Source of the DNA: Macrothele yani
Taxonomy: Eukaryota > Arthropoda > Arachnida > Araneae > Macrothelidae
Assembly (NCBI GenBank): GCA_039090855.1
Contig: CM077006.1
Coordinates: forward strand, 44,711,336-44,775,335
Reading direction: 5' to 3'
Length of the DNA: 64,000 nucleotides
The notes below the pieces were generated by a model that was not told the origin of the DNA, made no database searches, and was given only the letters and a program-made list of their open reading frames with translations. Positions within the stretch are counted from its first letter, which is position 1; every line of letters starts with the position of its first letter. The position numbers were made by a program, and so were the translations under genes. This document shows, one piece after another, positions 54,171 through 64,000 of this stretch.

Positions 54171-55274
54171 CATCCACCTAAATGGAAATCTTGATCTCGT
54201 GTAACGGCTTTGATACCATTGCTAGAATTTGAATGGTTTATAAATGTAAGTATCAATTTTAAAAACATATAAAGTTATAATGCTTATTTAGTTACATACT
54301 AGTCATTTGTATTAGCGCTTCGTAACTTGGTAAACTTTTTTTTTGAAATGTCAGTGTATATCATCGGCTGTGAACTTTCAGCGAAATTTCCTGATTTTCC
54401 CCATGACCGCCCCAAGAATTTTGCCTTTTTTTCCCGCAATAAAATTACTGCCCTAGTCATAATGCAATGGCTCATTGGTGTATACACTAAAGCAGCAAAT
54501 TATTACAAACATCCAATAACAGTCACATGTATGCCACCCTCACTTACGTATGCAACAATGGTGTTGAGGTCAATTTATAAACAGCTCACTGCAAATGATT
54601 CAGAATTGTACGAAGCATAGATAGCAGCATATGGGAAAGACTCTTGACTTAAACAACTTTGGAAGAGGCATGGTAGTGGGTGGGTAATAGAAGGGCAGGT
54701 TCAAGCATCTCAAAGACAGCAGGCCTTGGCTGTGCAAGAACAACTGTACTGAGAGTATACAATGAGTGGTTCACAAACAAAACAAGTAGTCTTCCTATGG
54801 ATGGAAATTACTGGTCAATGTCAGAGGCCATCAGCAGCTAGGGAGGATTGTACAAGGTAACAGACATGCTCTATTGCATCAAGTAACTGCACAGTACAAC
54901 AGTGGCATTTAGAGGAAAATTTTAGCATATAGAGCCAGTCACACATTGGTGTTAATTGTCTGTAAGTGCATACATTCCCTTTGTGTACAACTCATCTTGG
55001 CTAAAAACAGACAAATTCAACTGTGGTGGACATGGGAGAACTAAATTGGGATCCTTGAGGACTGGAAAAAAGTCGCCTGGTCTGACTAAATATGTTTACA
55101 GTTAACATCTGAAGATGTATTTGTCACAATCTGGCATCAACAGCATAAATCAATGTGAATCAAAATCAGCTGCTCAGCATAAACTGTACAAGCTGGTGGA
55201 GGCGGTGTAATGGCCGGGGGTCTGTTTTCTTGCATCCAGTTCCTTAACACCTCTAAAACTGCATTTCAAAGCCA

Positions 55275-56274
55275 CAAGGTATCTTAACATCACTGCAGAC
55301 CAGGCACACTACTACATGATGCTTCCTGATGGAAAGGGCTACTTCCAGCAGGATAATGCACCATGCCACAAGGCTTGGTTTGTCACACAGTGGTTCCAGG
55401 TAAAGGAATCTTGATATCACCGTGGACCAGGCACACCCGTACATGTGCATGGCGTTTCCTGAAGGAGAGGGCTACTTCCAGCAGCATAATGCGCCATGTC
55501 ACAAGGCTCAGATCATCACGCAGTGGTTCCAGGTAGAGGAATCTTGATATCATTGTGGACAGGACACCTGTACATCACGGCATTTCCTGATGGAGAGAGC
55601 TACTTCCAGCAGGATAATGCAAGATGCCACAAGACTCAGATTATCACACAGTGGTTCCAGGGAAAGGAATCTTGATATCATTGTGGACCAGGCACAACCA
55701 TTCCTGAAGGAGAGGGCTACTTCCAGCAGCATAATGCGCCATGTCACAAGGCTCAGATCATCACGCAGTGGTTCCAGGTAGAGGAATCTTGATATCATTG
55801 TGGACAGGACACCTGTACATCATGGCATTTCCTGATGGAGAGAGCTACTTCCAGCAGGATAATGCAAGATGCCACAAGACTCAGATTATCACACAGTGGT
55901 TCCAGGGAAAGGAATCTTGATATCATTGTGGACCAGGCACAACCATAAGTGTACGTGGAGTTTCCTGATAGAGACGGATACAAGGCTTGAATCGTCATAC
56001 AGTGGTTCCAGGTAAAGGAATCTTGATATCAGTGAGGACCAGGCACACCAGTACAAAGGCATGGTGTTTCCGGATGGAGAGGGCTACTTTCAGCAGGATA
56101 ATGCACCATGCCACAAGCCATGGATGGTCACGCAGTGGTTCTAGGTAAAGGAATCTTGATATTATTGTGGACTACACACACCCGTACATGTGCATGGTGT
56201 TTTCTGATGGAGAGGGCTACTTCCAGCAGGATAAGTACCATGCCACAGGGCTCGGATCTTCACATAGTGATTCC
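55275..56274 (+). repeat. Eight-unit tandem array from a Tc1 catalytic segment
   Basis: Units begin AGGTAAAGGAATCTTGATAT (or close) at 55398, 55531, 55659, 55776, 55904, 56010 and 56143, with a first unit from about 55275. Lengths are about 123, 133, 128, 117, 128, 106, 133 and 132 bp. Each unit covers the strand and loop before the second catalytic Asp and the motif YFQQDNAPCHKAQIITQWF. In units 2 and 4 the Asp is His. Unit 6 lacks the motif. Units 3 and 5 differ at about one base, and units 4 and 2 share their right halves, so a two-unit block of 245 bp duplicated last. Most unit lengths are not multiples of three, so this is not a protein repeat. Confidence 0.92.
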
Positions 56275-56441
56275 AGGATGACAGTGACTTTACAGTGCTA
56301 AAATGGGTCCCACGTTCCTCAGATCTTAGCCCACTTGAACACCAGTGGGATGAGAATAAGAGAGGCACTCGCAACAGAGATCCTCTTCCAGCAAATATTC
56401 GGCAATTGTTGGACACCATCACATCCGCTTGGCTGAACCTG

Positions 56442-56646
56442 GCTTCTCCTTTCCTTGATTAAAGGTTTTAACAACCACCGTGAGCATCTCAATGGGCTAT
56501 AAACATTTGTCCGTTCCTAATTTAGGGCCACTGGTTCCAAGGAAGGGAGAGAGCCAGTGCCATAAGACAAACACAATATCCATGCTTCACTGGGATTCGA
56601 ACCCAAACCTGTCTCAGATTAATGGTCATACACCACCGGGGCGGCT
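56442..56646 (-). mobile_element. tRNA-derived SINE (family 1)
   Basis: TTGGCTGAACCTG is duplicated at 56429-56441 and 56647-56659. B box GGGTTCGAATCCCAG. The tail is T/C-mixed instead of a pure T-run. Part of the A-box side is deleted. Confidence 0.9.
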
Positions 56647-56947
56647 TTGGCTGAACCTGCCTGTAGAACGATATTAACACTTCACTGAATCCATTCTACA
56701 TTGAATTAAGGTTGTTTCAAAAGCCAAAGGCAGAACAATATGTTATTACGTAAGTGTTCTTCATAATTTGCTACTTCAGTTGTAAGTGGCAGTCACCATA
56801 TTAACATTACAACAAAACATCAATAATAACTACTGCTGCATGAAGTATCAAGTAATTAAGTTGCTGCTTATTAAAACTATAACTACACAGTTGTGAATTT
56901 TTGCAGAAAAGATTAGAAAGCATATTAAAATAGAAAGAAAAAGTCAC

Positions 56948-57019
56948 CTGGAAAATCTTGGCATCTCTCATCAACTTCTCAACTGGGTACTCAGAGTTGA
57001 ACCCATTTCCACCAAATAT
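56948..57019 (-). CDS. ACADM: Penultimate coding exon, medium-chain acyl-CoA dehydrogenase
   Basis: A 72-nt exon on the minus strand, between acceptor TGTGTAG (AG at 57021-57020) and donor CAG|GTGACT (56947 on). It encodes exactly 24 residues: [20 protein letters not shown] then KIFQ. This is the signature segment of medium-chain acyl-CoA dehydrogenases. It continues in phase 0 to the exon at 45909-45986. The intron between them is 10,961 bp. Upstream exons with the catalytic base were not found to the right edge of the window, so the gene must extend beyond it or have very long introns. Confidence 0.92.
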
Positions 57020-58865
57020 CTACACAGACACAAGAGCCAACATTAAATTCAGCATTACTGCAAGCAAGCACCACCACAGAAATATCAACATCAAATTAAC
57101 CAAAGTACAGCTATTTTGTACTCTAAAAAAGTTTCTGAAATTTACAAAGTCATACAGAACATCACAGAAAAAAGACAAATGTAAAATGGCACGAACATAA
57201 AATATCAAACTTCTTCCAGATTTAATGGATCTCTTTAAAGCTGAATATACATTGAATTATGACCACCCCTATCAGAAATGGATGTGGCTTGCTGACCACG
57301 TGATTTCCGAGAGGGTACGATTAGTTGACCAACATAGCATATGTAAGGTGCAAGTGGAGCAGTAGGTAGTAAAATTTGGAGCATGATTGGTAAATGGAAA
57401 GATTTATCAGGTTTTGAGAAAGGGCAGATTGTGGGAGCTTGGAGAGCAGGTGACTCGATTTGCCAAATGGCTGAACTGGTGGGTTGTTCACGAGCTGCCA
57501 TAGTTAAAATGTTTGTTTTTAGTGTTCTTGTAATATTATATACCTTAGAAAATTATTAGTTGATGAGAGTGTTTCATCCCTTTCATATAGTAAGTGTAAG
57601 CCCTTGGCCATTAATGATGGGATTAGGGGTGTAGTTTTAGGTGTAGCTAAGATGATATTTTTTATAAAGTTCGATTTGTTGGAATTATCTTTTTGTTTTG
57701 TTTTAACGGTAGCAGTGGTGTGGTGACGAGATGTGATTCGTGAGGGTACTTTTCAAGGATGCCATATAGAAGTGGACTGGTGACTGGTGGAAAATGGTAA
57801 AAACAACAACGCAGAGGCAAAACTGTACAGGGAAGCAAAAGGTTAATGTGAGAGTTGAGTGCCAGGTCTCATGATACATATGTACTGTACTGGCCAGAGT
57901 TGGGCAACATCGTAATTGAATTAATCAGTAATGCATTACAGCGTAATGGTAATGGGTACAAAAACTTAGCATTACCATTACATGGTAATGGTGAACTGGT
58001 CATTAGAATTACTTGGTAATTGTAATGGCATGTAGCAGTTACCCTTTGTAATGGTTAACTATATGTTGGTAATTAACCAATAACTTATGGGTAACAACAC
58101 AACATGAATAAACCAGCAACCAGTACACCCTTACACGTTGTGTAGGTTATTTGACAATTGTTTCACCCCTCGGACATCAAATGCATGTATGCATGTATTG
58201 GAGATTGTACGTGAATGATATGAGTAGTTGCCCTGTTTTCGCCGCAAGTAAAGTGATTTGAACGAAATAATACATATGAAGTAAGTACGAATGGGATGTT
58301 TCTTCCGGTTAGATATACTCATTTCGTCCATCTCCAGTACAGTATTCTTGTCCATTACATACGTTTCACTGTCCAAAATAATTACCCCACTATAGCAACA
58401 AGCACATATTAGCACTACATGCACAGTTCAGCAACTCAAGATGCACTGCCGAACATTACAGAAATTTGCGAACTCTTGACATTTCTGCCGTACTTCTCAA
58501 ATGTTGTTGTCCATTACTTGTCCGATACGAACACTGGACTAGCGGGCTACTGACTTCGCCATATATATACTTCACGACAGGACCTGAATCTTCTGGAATG
58601 TTCTTGATTTACATAAAGCTCTCCAACTTCCCACTGAGCGAACATTCTGGAACATTCTACAAACGTAAACGTTTTCTTGCCGCTTCTAGAACATTCTTCA
58701 TAACACTTCGGTCTCTATCTGCTATGTTACATGGCCGACTTTTCTAGATAAACTTTTGGCACACATACATTTCTATAAACCATTAGTATATAATTATTAT
58801 TTGCAAATTGTGTAATTTCATTACCAAATAATTCCATTACGTTTGAATGGCATTATTAAATAATT

Positions 58866-58905
58866 GAATTATATCCTCTTCATTGTAATGAAGAGGATAT
58901 AATTC
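58866..58905. repeat. Near-perfect 40-bp palindrome
   Basis: GAATTATATCCTCTTCATT and its reverse complement around a 2-nt centre. Inside the hAT MITE. Confidence 0.9.
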
Positions 58906-58969
58906 ATTACCTACCAGATTACATGTTAATTGTAATGCATTACCTACCAGATTACATGTTAATTGTAAT
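58905..58969. repeat. Exact 32-bp direct duplication
   Basis: A block starting CATTACCTACCAGATTACAT occurs at 58905-58936 and 58938-58969 without a difference. It follows directly on the palindrome. Confidence 0.9.
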
Positions 58970-59253
58970 CTGTACTTCCATTACTTTGTAATGCATTCCT
59001 GCCCAACTCTGGTACTGGCCAACATCCTGTACAGCACTGTTCAACAGTTGACTACCCAATACAACAGAGATCAATCTGGAACAGTATCTGTCATGACCAT
59101 GCATCACACGCTCACATGCAGTGTTAGAATAAGAAATAAACCTTCTACTGGCACAGCGGACCATTAGAATTTGGAAAGCAAGTGATCCACCAAAATGCCT
59201 ACTGGTATGTAAAAAATATAACATAAAAAAAAAAAAAAAAAAAATTAAAGACA

Positions 59254-60108
59254 CAGGGTTCCCACTCAAAAGTAATAAAAGAATTCCCTGACTTTTCCAG
59301 GTTCTCCAGGTGGTTTTTAAAGTTTTCCAGAGTGGCATGTTGCAAAGAATTGTTACATTTCATTCCATTCCATTCATTTTCCTCACCAAAGCACACACTT
59401 GTAAATTCTTTAAGTAATTTGTCTTTATAAAATTACCTGCTTTTCATTAATAACAACTAAATGTGTACATTATTTTCTATACTAAAGTTCCGTGAACTTT
59501 TGTGAATACTACCCACACAGAATTTGTAAATACATTCCTATAGAAATAAGTCATATGTAAGAAAAAATCTGTCAGTCGAATAGCTTCAGTTTTTCTATAA
59601 CACAATGCAGCTAAGCTTAATGATGGAATGGTTCCATTCAAAGAAACATGTTTCAAGAGAACCAACAGACAAAGGACTTTGATCCATCATTTGGTTGGTT
59701 CTCTTGTGAAATGTTTCTTCAAGCAGGAGCCATTGTGCCTAATTGTTCCATGTTATAACAACTGCCTGCTGAAATTGAACAAAAGTTTAATAACTGGCAA
59801 TTTTATATATTTAATTTTGCATCTTATTTTAGAGAGTTAAGGAAATACTTAATATAACTTAAAGTAAGATCTACCAAATTCTAGGCAAGCAGTAATTGCA
59901 AGCAAAAGTTCGAAATCTTGAAAAAATAGGGGTTTTTTTTGGCAAAATAAAGTATCCATTGATTTTTTAAAAAAGAGAGGGGCAATTTCCCCTGAGTTTT
60001 ACAAAAAAGGATAATTTTCCCCGAGTTTTCCCTGATTTTTGGAACCATTTTCAAACTTCCCTGAGAATTCCAGGTTTTCCCTGTTTTCCAGATTGAGTGG
60101 GAACCCTA
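59254..60108. mobile_element. Non-autonomous element with CAGGGTTCCCACTC ends
   Basis: CAGGGTTCCCACTCAA at 59254 and its inverted form (TAGGGTTCCCACTCAA) ending at 60108. Subterminal TTTCCAGG and TTCCCTGA motifs recur on both sides. Such ends are known from widespread hAT-type elements. The 8-bp flanks do not match, so the target duplication has decayed or the bounds are slightly off. No gene inside. ACTGGCC-containing inverted motifs just outside (about 59140-59200 and 60210-60290) hint at a further broken element. Confidence 0.7.
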
Positions 60109-60965
60109 TCATAAATTTGCAGCCTAAAACAAAAACCATACAGTAAGGTAAAAGAAACAGAAATTTATTTTTTAACTTGTGACAAATTAGTAAAAAAAAA
60201 AAAAAAAAACTTACTGGCCATCCGGACCAGTAAAATCAATAGTTCAGTGGTCCGATGGAAGTTTTACTGGCCAATGGCCAGCGGACCACTGGGTAATTCA
60301 AACGCTGCCCACATGTATGGGCTATTATAACAGCAGATGATCCTGATGACATCCTCTCCTAACCACGGTTCGCCAGCGCAAAAGACTCGCCTGGTGCAAA
60401 GATCATGCAAGTTGGATGTCAGATGACTGGAAAAAGATGTGCTGATCTGACAAGTCATGTTTTTTACTGCACTCCATGGATGGTAGTGTATATGTATACG
60501 GTGCAAACAACATGAGGCACTTGATCCATCCGCCAGGGTGCAAGCTGGTGGTGGTGGTGGTTGCATGGTGTGGGGCATGTTTACCTGGCAGGAACTTGGA
60601 CTCCTGGTGCATGTGAGACAATGTACGATTGGTGCCCGCTATCGTGAATCACTTGCTGACTTTGTACACCCAGCAATGTTGCATTTTTTCCCGAATGGCG
60701 ATGGTGTCATCCAAGATGACAATGCACCAAGCCACAGGCCCAATATTGTGAAGGAATGGTTTGAGAAACATAGTTAAGACTTCCAGCATATCGACTGGCC
60801 ACCAAACTCCAATGATATCAGTCCCATAGAGCACTGTGGGCCACTATGGAACGGTATAGCAGGCGTCTGGATACACCAATCCCTCTCCATACCTGTATTG
60901 AAGGCTGCATTATACACAGCTTAGTTGGCCACTGGGATAGAAAGAATTTTCGGGGAAGGTTCTGA

Positions 60966-61448
60966 ATTTGAAATTTAATTTTCATCGTACGTTATACATA
61001 CATTGAGTTTTTTCTCTGCCACATTTTATTTGCACACAAAATTCTTCTATATAATACTCCTGTTTTTTCAATAGTTACAAAAATTGGCTAACGTTCCAAA
61101 AGTGGCCCGTTTGTAGATGGCGCCATGGTAGCACTTCACCTCTCCTCCGCTTTTCTCGTTTTCAAGTGAAATATGTTATAGCTACTTACGTAACTTAGTT
61201 CTCCATCTCTGCTCCTGTGTTACATAAGTTTTTTTTTTTTTTTTTTTTTTCGATCTCTGCTCCTGTTACATGTGGAACTGGAAAATGTTGTTTAATGAAG
61301 TTGGGGAGGATGAGGAAACCTCTATTTCATGGTGGATTAAATAACTGAGAGCAATTGGCGTCCCCTGAAACATTAATTAACACAGGGCAACCACCAAATG
61401 TATTTGGCAGACCATATTATGAAATATTTATTCCGGCAGAATTGCAGT
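60966..61448. other. Non-coding stretch, no gene recognised
   Basis: Contains a T-run at 61229-61250 with CTCTGCTCCTGT on both sides, which may be a target duplication for a very short A-tail insertion. Nothing else noted. Confidence 0.4.
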
Positions 61449-61683
61449 CTTTTTTTTTATTTTTATTTTTTTTATTGGAGGTTTAACGACCACCGTGAGC
61501 AACTCAAATGGGCTATAAGCAGTCGCCCGTCCCTAATTTTGGGTCACTGGTTCCAGGGAAGGGAAAGAGCCAGTGCCGTAAGACAAACACAACATCCATG
61601 CCTGACCGGGATTCGAACCCGGACCCCTTACGGACGAATGATCAGAGGCCAGCGCCTTAGACCACTGCGCCACCGGAGCGGCG
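61449..61683 (-). mobile_element. tRNA-derived SINE (family 1)
   Basis: Complete: head, boxes, body, tail and T-rich run. Flanking GTCTTT on both sides is a short possible target duplication. Confidence 0.9.
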
Positions 61684-62339
61684 CCGTCTTTCCTCAGAAC
61701 ATTGCTTTGAAGCCCTGATTCGTGCTATCAGGCAGTTTTTCCCTGGCAGATAAAACTTTTCTTGCTTTTATTCTGCTAGGTAGACAGTTTCATATTCATG
61801 AGGAAAACTTATTTTCAGTCATAATAAATATTTCACACACATGCCACAATGTACATTCATAAAGGTCCTTTTAAGGGCCACCTTTAATCCATATTATTCA
61901 CTTCCTTTGCCACTTTCACAACATAACGCAATGCTTTACGATGTAGTGATAACGTGTCGCCAGCTACCGTCGCTTCAGAAAACTATTTCTGGGCCACATT
62001 TCGAAGGTTTAACCAAAAATTTATAAAACTAGCAGTTGTGCCTGTTCTCCAAATGGTGAATCTATAATTGTTTTTAAAATAAAATTAAAGAAAGAAAAAG
62101 TAATTAAGGGAAAGAAAAGTAATTTAAGGTCCGTAACTGTTTCACAATTTAAAACAGGGTCGTGACGTCAATGCATATGGTTTGAAGTAAAACGGATCAA
62201 GCTTTGGCACCATTTAATTTTAAATAAAAATCTCATGGAATTTTTACAGCATTTCAACATTTCTGGCATAATTATTTTTAAACCTAACAGCATTTTGAAC
62301 AGTAAAGCTAAGCCTATCTTTTGAACTGTTGGGTTTTTA
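61684..62339. other. AT-rich stretch, no gene recognised
   Basis: No supported coding or repeat signal. Confidence 0.4.
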
Positions 62340-62770
62340 GACTTTTCTAGGTATCCAAACCTTAATAGGACTATCAGCATGCCAATTTTCAGATCTCAAG
62401 GTTATTGAGAAGTGGTCAAACAATTCACGAAAAATTCAAGCAGAGAAAGTTCCAAAGCCACCATTTTGATTTTTCTTATTTTTTCTCTTTTGGTTTTCAG
62501 ACTTTTCTAGGCATTTGGACCTTAAGACATATCAGCATGACAATTTTCAAATCTCTGGGTCATTTAGAAGTGGTTCAACAATTTGCAAAAAATTCAAGCA
62601 GGCTATGCTCTAAAGCCGCCATTTAAATTTTTTGTTTTTGGACTCTTCTAGGTATTCAGACAGTACGACCTATCAACATGACAATTTTCAAATCTCCAGG
62701 TCACATAGAAGTGGTCAAACAATTCGCAAACATTTCAAGCACAGAAATGTTCCATAGCCACCATTTTTAT
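62340..62770. repeat. Three-unit tandem repeat, about 150 bp
   Basis: Each unit has TTTTCTAGG, then TATCAGCATGACAATTTTCA, then TTCAAGCA and AAGCCACCATTTT. Units lie at about 62340-62480, 62500-62630 and 62640-62770. They are moderately diverged. No coding frame spans them. Confidence 0.8.
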
Positions 62771-62865
62771 TTTATGTTTATGCCGGCAGAAAAGGCAGAA
62801 CTTGAAAAGCGTTGCTACATCATTAAGCATTGCTTCGTTGCCAGTTTGATCGTAGCCTGTCCTTT

Positions 62866-63247
62866 CACCCAGTGAGAAGAGAGTGCTAAAAATAGCTATG
62901 TCACCATGGCAGCAGGTCACAAGACTAGAACTTTCCTCTGTGGCTACTGCTGAAGGCAGAGGAACACATTCATTCCTTTCCTTTGCATCTTTAAAAAATG
63001 CTTAAAAATCAGAAAATAATTATTCTTAAATTTTTTTTAAGGAGGCATGATAGTTTCATCCAGTGAGAAGAGAGTGCTAAAAATAGCTATGTCACCATGG
63101 CAGCAGGTCACAAGACTAGAACTTTCCTCTTTGGCTACCGCTGAAGGCAGAGGAACCCATTCATTCCTTTCCTTTGCATCTTTAAAAAATGCTTAAAGAT
63201 CAGAAAATAATTCTTCTTAAAATGTTTTTTAAAGAGGCATGATAGTT
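62866..63247. repeat. 191-bp tandem duplication
   Basis: CAGTGAGAAGAGAGTGCTAA recurs with a 191-bp period. The two units differ at only a few sites, so the duplication is recent relative to the adjoining 150-bp repeats. Confidence 0.9.
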
Positions 63248-63780
63248 GTGAGTTTATGCTGTAAAAATTGTAATGCATTATGATTTATAGTTTGCCATAT
63301 ATCAGGGTTTTTTTAATGGATCCCATCGCAAAATAGAAAATTTTGTGAAATTTAAACATTTCATTTCTTGTAAATTAAATCGAAATTCAAATAAAGGACA
63401 TTGAGGTGCAAAAATTCAGCCATGGTCCTACATGCCTACAAAGTTTCGAAGTTCTGTTGCTGTGTCCGGAACGCAAACTGATAGCACTTTTTTGCTTACC
63501 TTAATTTTGAAATACAATAGCTACTGAACTATAGCCAACATCGAAAAATGGTTTATTTCAGCATATTCTCACAACAATTCTATACAAACGATGTAAATTT
63601 CATATTTTTGTGTTCAATACTTTTTGCGCTGTGAGCTAGGAAAGTGTGAGTGTCACGAAATTTCTAAAACAGCAGCGGCAGTAGTTACTTTTTCTTAGAA
63701 TAGAGAGGTTCATAAAGCATTTTTTTTTTTTTTGAGACATTTTAAACCCCTTCCTGGCTATGGCCCTGGTTGGCCATACC
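63248..63780. other. AT-rich stretch, no gene recognised
   Basis: No supported signal. Confidence 0.4.
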
Positions 63781-63789
63781 TCCCATCTG

Positions 63790-63865
63790 CTTCCGGTTTC
63801 TTATGGAATTGATGCCACGTCAAATAGCTGCTGAACTGAAGGCACAAGGAGGACCTACCTAATAC
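63790..63865 (+). pseudogene. Tc1-like transposase C-terminal scrap
   Basis: Reads ELMPRQIAAELKAQGGPT, similar to SMPRRIAAVIRAKGGATRY-type ends of the Tc1 elements elsewhere in the window. No other part was found nearby. Confidence 0.55.
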
Positions 63866-64000
63866 TTTGGTAGGTAATCTCCAGGTCTTGCAGTTAAAAC
63901 ACATTTCAAATGCAACCATCTAAGAATTTAGGGAACTTGAATAAATGTATGGGGATTTTTGGAACTTGGAGAATTTTTGTTATATAAAATGAAGTGTTTG

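Larger units (their letters stand above)
51433..54455 (+). mobile_element. hAT transposon inserted in the Tc1 element
   Basis: The ends are TAGGGCAGTAATTTTGTTAT and the inverted AAAATTACTGCCCTA. GTCATAAT is present exactly at 51425-51432 and 54456-54463. The length is 3023 bp. Removing the element plus one 8-mer restores the Tc1 end seen in copy 1 (GTCATAAT(A/G)(T/C)AATGGCTCATTGG). A LINE fragment lies within it. Confidence 0.95.
50242..54480 (+). mobile_element. Tc1-like transposon, family D copy 2, hosting a hAT element
   Basis: CACCGATGAGCTATTACATT follows TA (50240-50241). The inverted end CTCATTGGTG finishes at 54480 before TA. Subtracting the hAT insertion and its 8-bp duplication leaves about 1208 bp. 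It shares ends and gene with copy 1 at 39125-40493. Confidence 0.9.
54600..56720 (+). mobile_element. Tc1-like element with a minisatellite in its catalytic region
   Basis: The ATG at 54631 opens MGKTLDLNNFGRGMVVGG, the start of a Tc1-like transposase. Broken frames follow through the first catalytic region (DWKKVAWSD, near 55065). The second catalytic region is amplified eight-fold (55275-56274). Then SSDLSPLEHQWDENKRG carries the third-residue region (Glu near 56339). A SINE with target duplication is inserted at 56442-56646. Terminal repeats are not clear, so the bounds are approximate. Excluding array expansion and SINE, the length is normal for Tc1. Confidence 0.75.
57895..59011. mobile_element. 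Non-autonomous hAT element with CAGAGTTGGGCA ends
   Basis: CAGAGTTGGGCA at 57895 and TGCCCAACTCTG ending at 59011, with GTACTGGC exactly at 57887-57894 and 59012-59019. The 1117-bp interior is non-coding and unusually rich in TAATG/CATTA motifs. It interrupts a Tc1 element. Confidence 0.9.
57245..60965 (+). pseudogene. Tc1-like element split by hAT-type insertions
   Basis: The ATG at 57383 opens MIGKWKDLSGFEKGQIVGAW and DSICQMAELVGCSRAAIVKM to about 57511, the first helix-turn-helix. Around 57830 and again after 59012, frames read VQQLTTQYNRDQSGTVSVMT, the second DNA-binding region, split exactly by the hAT MITE at 57895-59011. After a second element, 60297-60965 gives the catalytic half: DWKKM-like and DKSCF in broken frames, MQAGGGGGCMVWGMFTWQEL, VIQDDNAPSHRPNIVKEWFE and ISPIEHCG, with 36 residues between Asp and Glu. 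Stops and shifts are present throughout. The order of the pieces supports one original element. Confidence 0.7.

Noticed and set aside
55253..55998. Minus-strand open frames with repeated ISRFLYLEPL-type peptides as a repeat protein
   Set aside because: They are antisense shadows of the Tc1-derived minisatellite. Unit lengths are mostly not multiples of three.
56480..56677. Plus-strand frame starting MSISMGYKHLSVPNLG as a gene
   Set aside because: Antisense reading of a SINE; near-identical frames occur at 24360, 27467 and 39914.
61229..61270. T-run with CTCTGCTCCTGT repeats as a SINE
   Set aside because: Only an A-tail-like run is present, no body; possibly a tail-only insertion, too little to call.

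Overview
This window is eukaryotic, repeat-dense and AT-rich. No bacterial gene, operon, rRNA, CRISPR array or phage module is visible. Only two host genes can be recognised, each by two small exons. Nearly everything else is transposable elements, most broken and many nested. The peritrophin-type chitin-binding exon, the variety of Tc1/mariner and hAT elements, and a SWIM-finger repeat protein suggest an arthropod. A chelicerate (spider, scorpion, tick or horseshoe crab) is a plausible guess but is not proven.

Host genes. On the + strand, a 163-nt exon at 20461-20623 encodes a CBM14 chitin-binding domain, and a candidate last exon lies at 27869-27968. Joining them supplies the sixth cysteine of the domain. 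On the - strand, 56948-57019 and 45909-45986 encode the C-terminus of a medium-chain acyl-CoA dehydrogenase, separated by an 11-kb intron filled with transposons.

Layout. 1-3.4 kb: SINE, foldback sequences, Tc1 copy A. 3.4-7.6 kb: Tc1 fragment, then a hAT element split by two head-to-head copies of one Tc1 family, one of them internally deleted. 7.6-10.7 kb: SINE and a GC-rich Tc1 element with long matching ends. 10.8-16.8 kb: a TTAA-flanked foldback element, then a mariner interrupted by a 3.25-kb hAT-like transposon with an exact 8-bp target duplication. 17.4-19.6 kb: Tc1 copy B (same family as A) and a SINE inside a SINE. 20.4-28.4 kb: the chitin-binding gene, whose intron carries a Tc1 element with a tandemly amplified N-terminal coding segment, a split mariner, a LINE fragment and SINEs. 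29.3-36.4 kb: a nearly intact LINE on the - strand. 36.4-44.4 kb: SWIM-finger remnant, more Tc1 copies, SINEs, a paired tRNA-derived repeat and a LINE fragment. 45.7-57.0 kb: the acyl-CoA dehydrogenase 3' end and its last intron, with a mariner-like element, a three-level nest (LINE in hAT in Tc1), and a Tc1 element whose catalytic segment forms an eight-unit minisatellite. 57.2-60.9 kb: a Tc1 element broken by hAT-type non-autonomous elements. 61-64 kb: SINE, tandem repeats and a Tc1 tail.

Interactions. One tRNA-derived SINE family appears about 14 times, often with clear target duplications, so it was active recently. Its 3' tail resembles the 3' end of the 29-36 kb LINE, which makes that LINE a candidate source of its retroposition machinery. 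Several DNA elements carry exact 8-bp (hAT-type) or TA (Tc1/mariner) duplications, so insertion order can be read directly.
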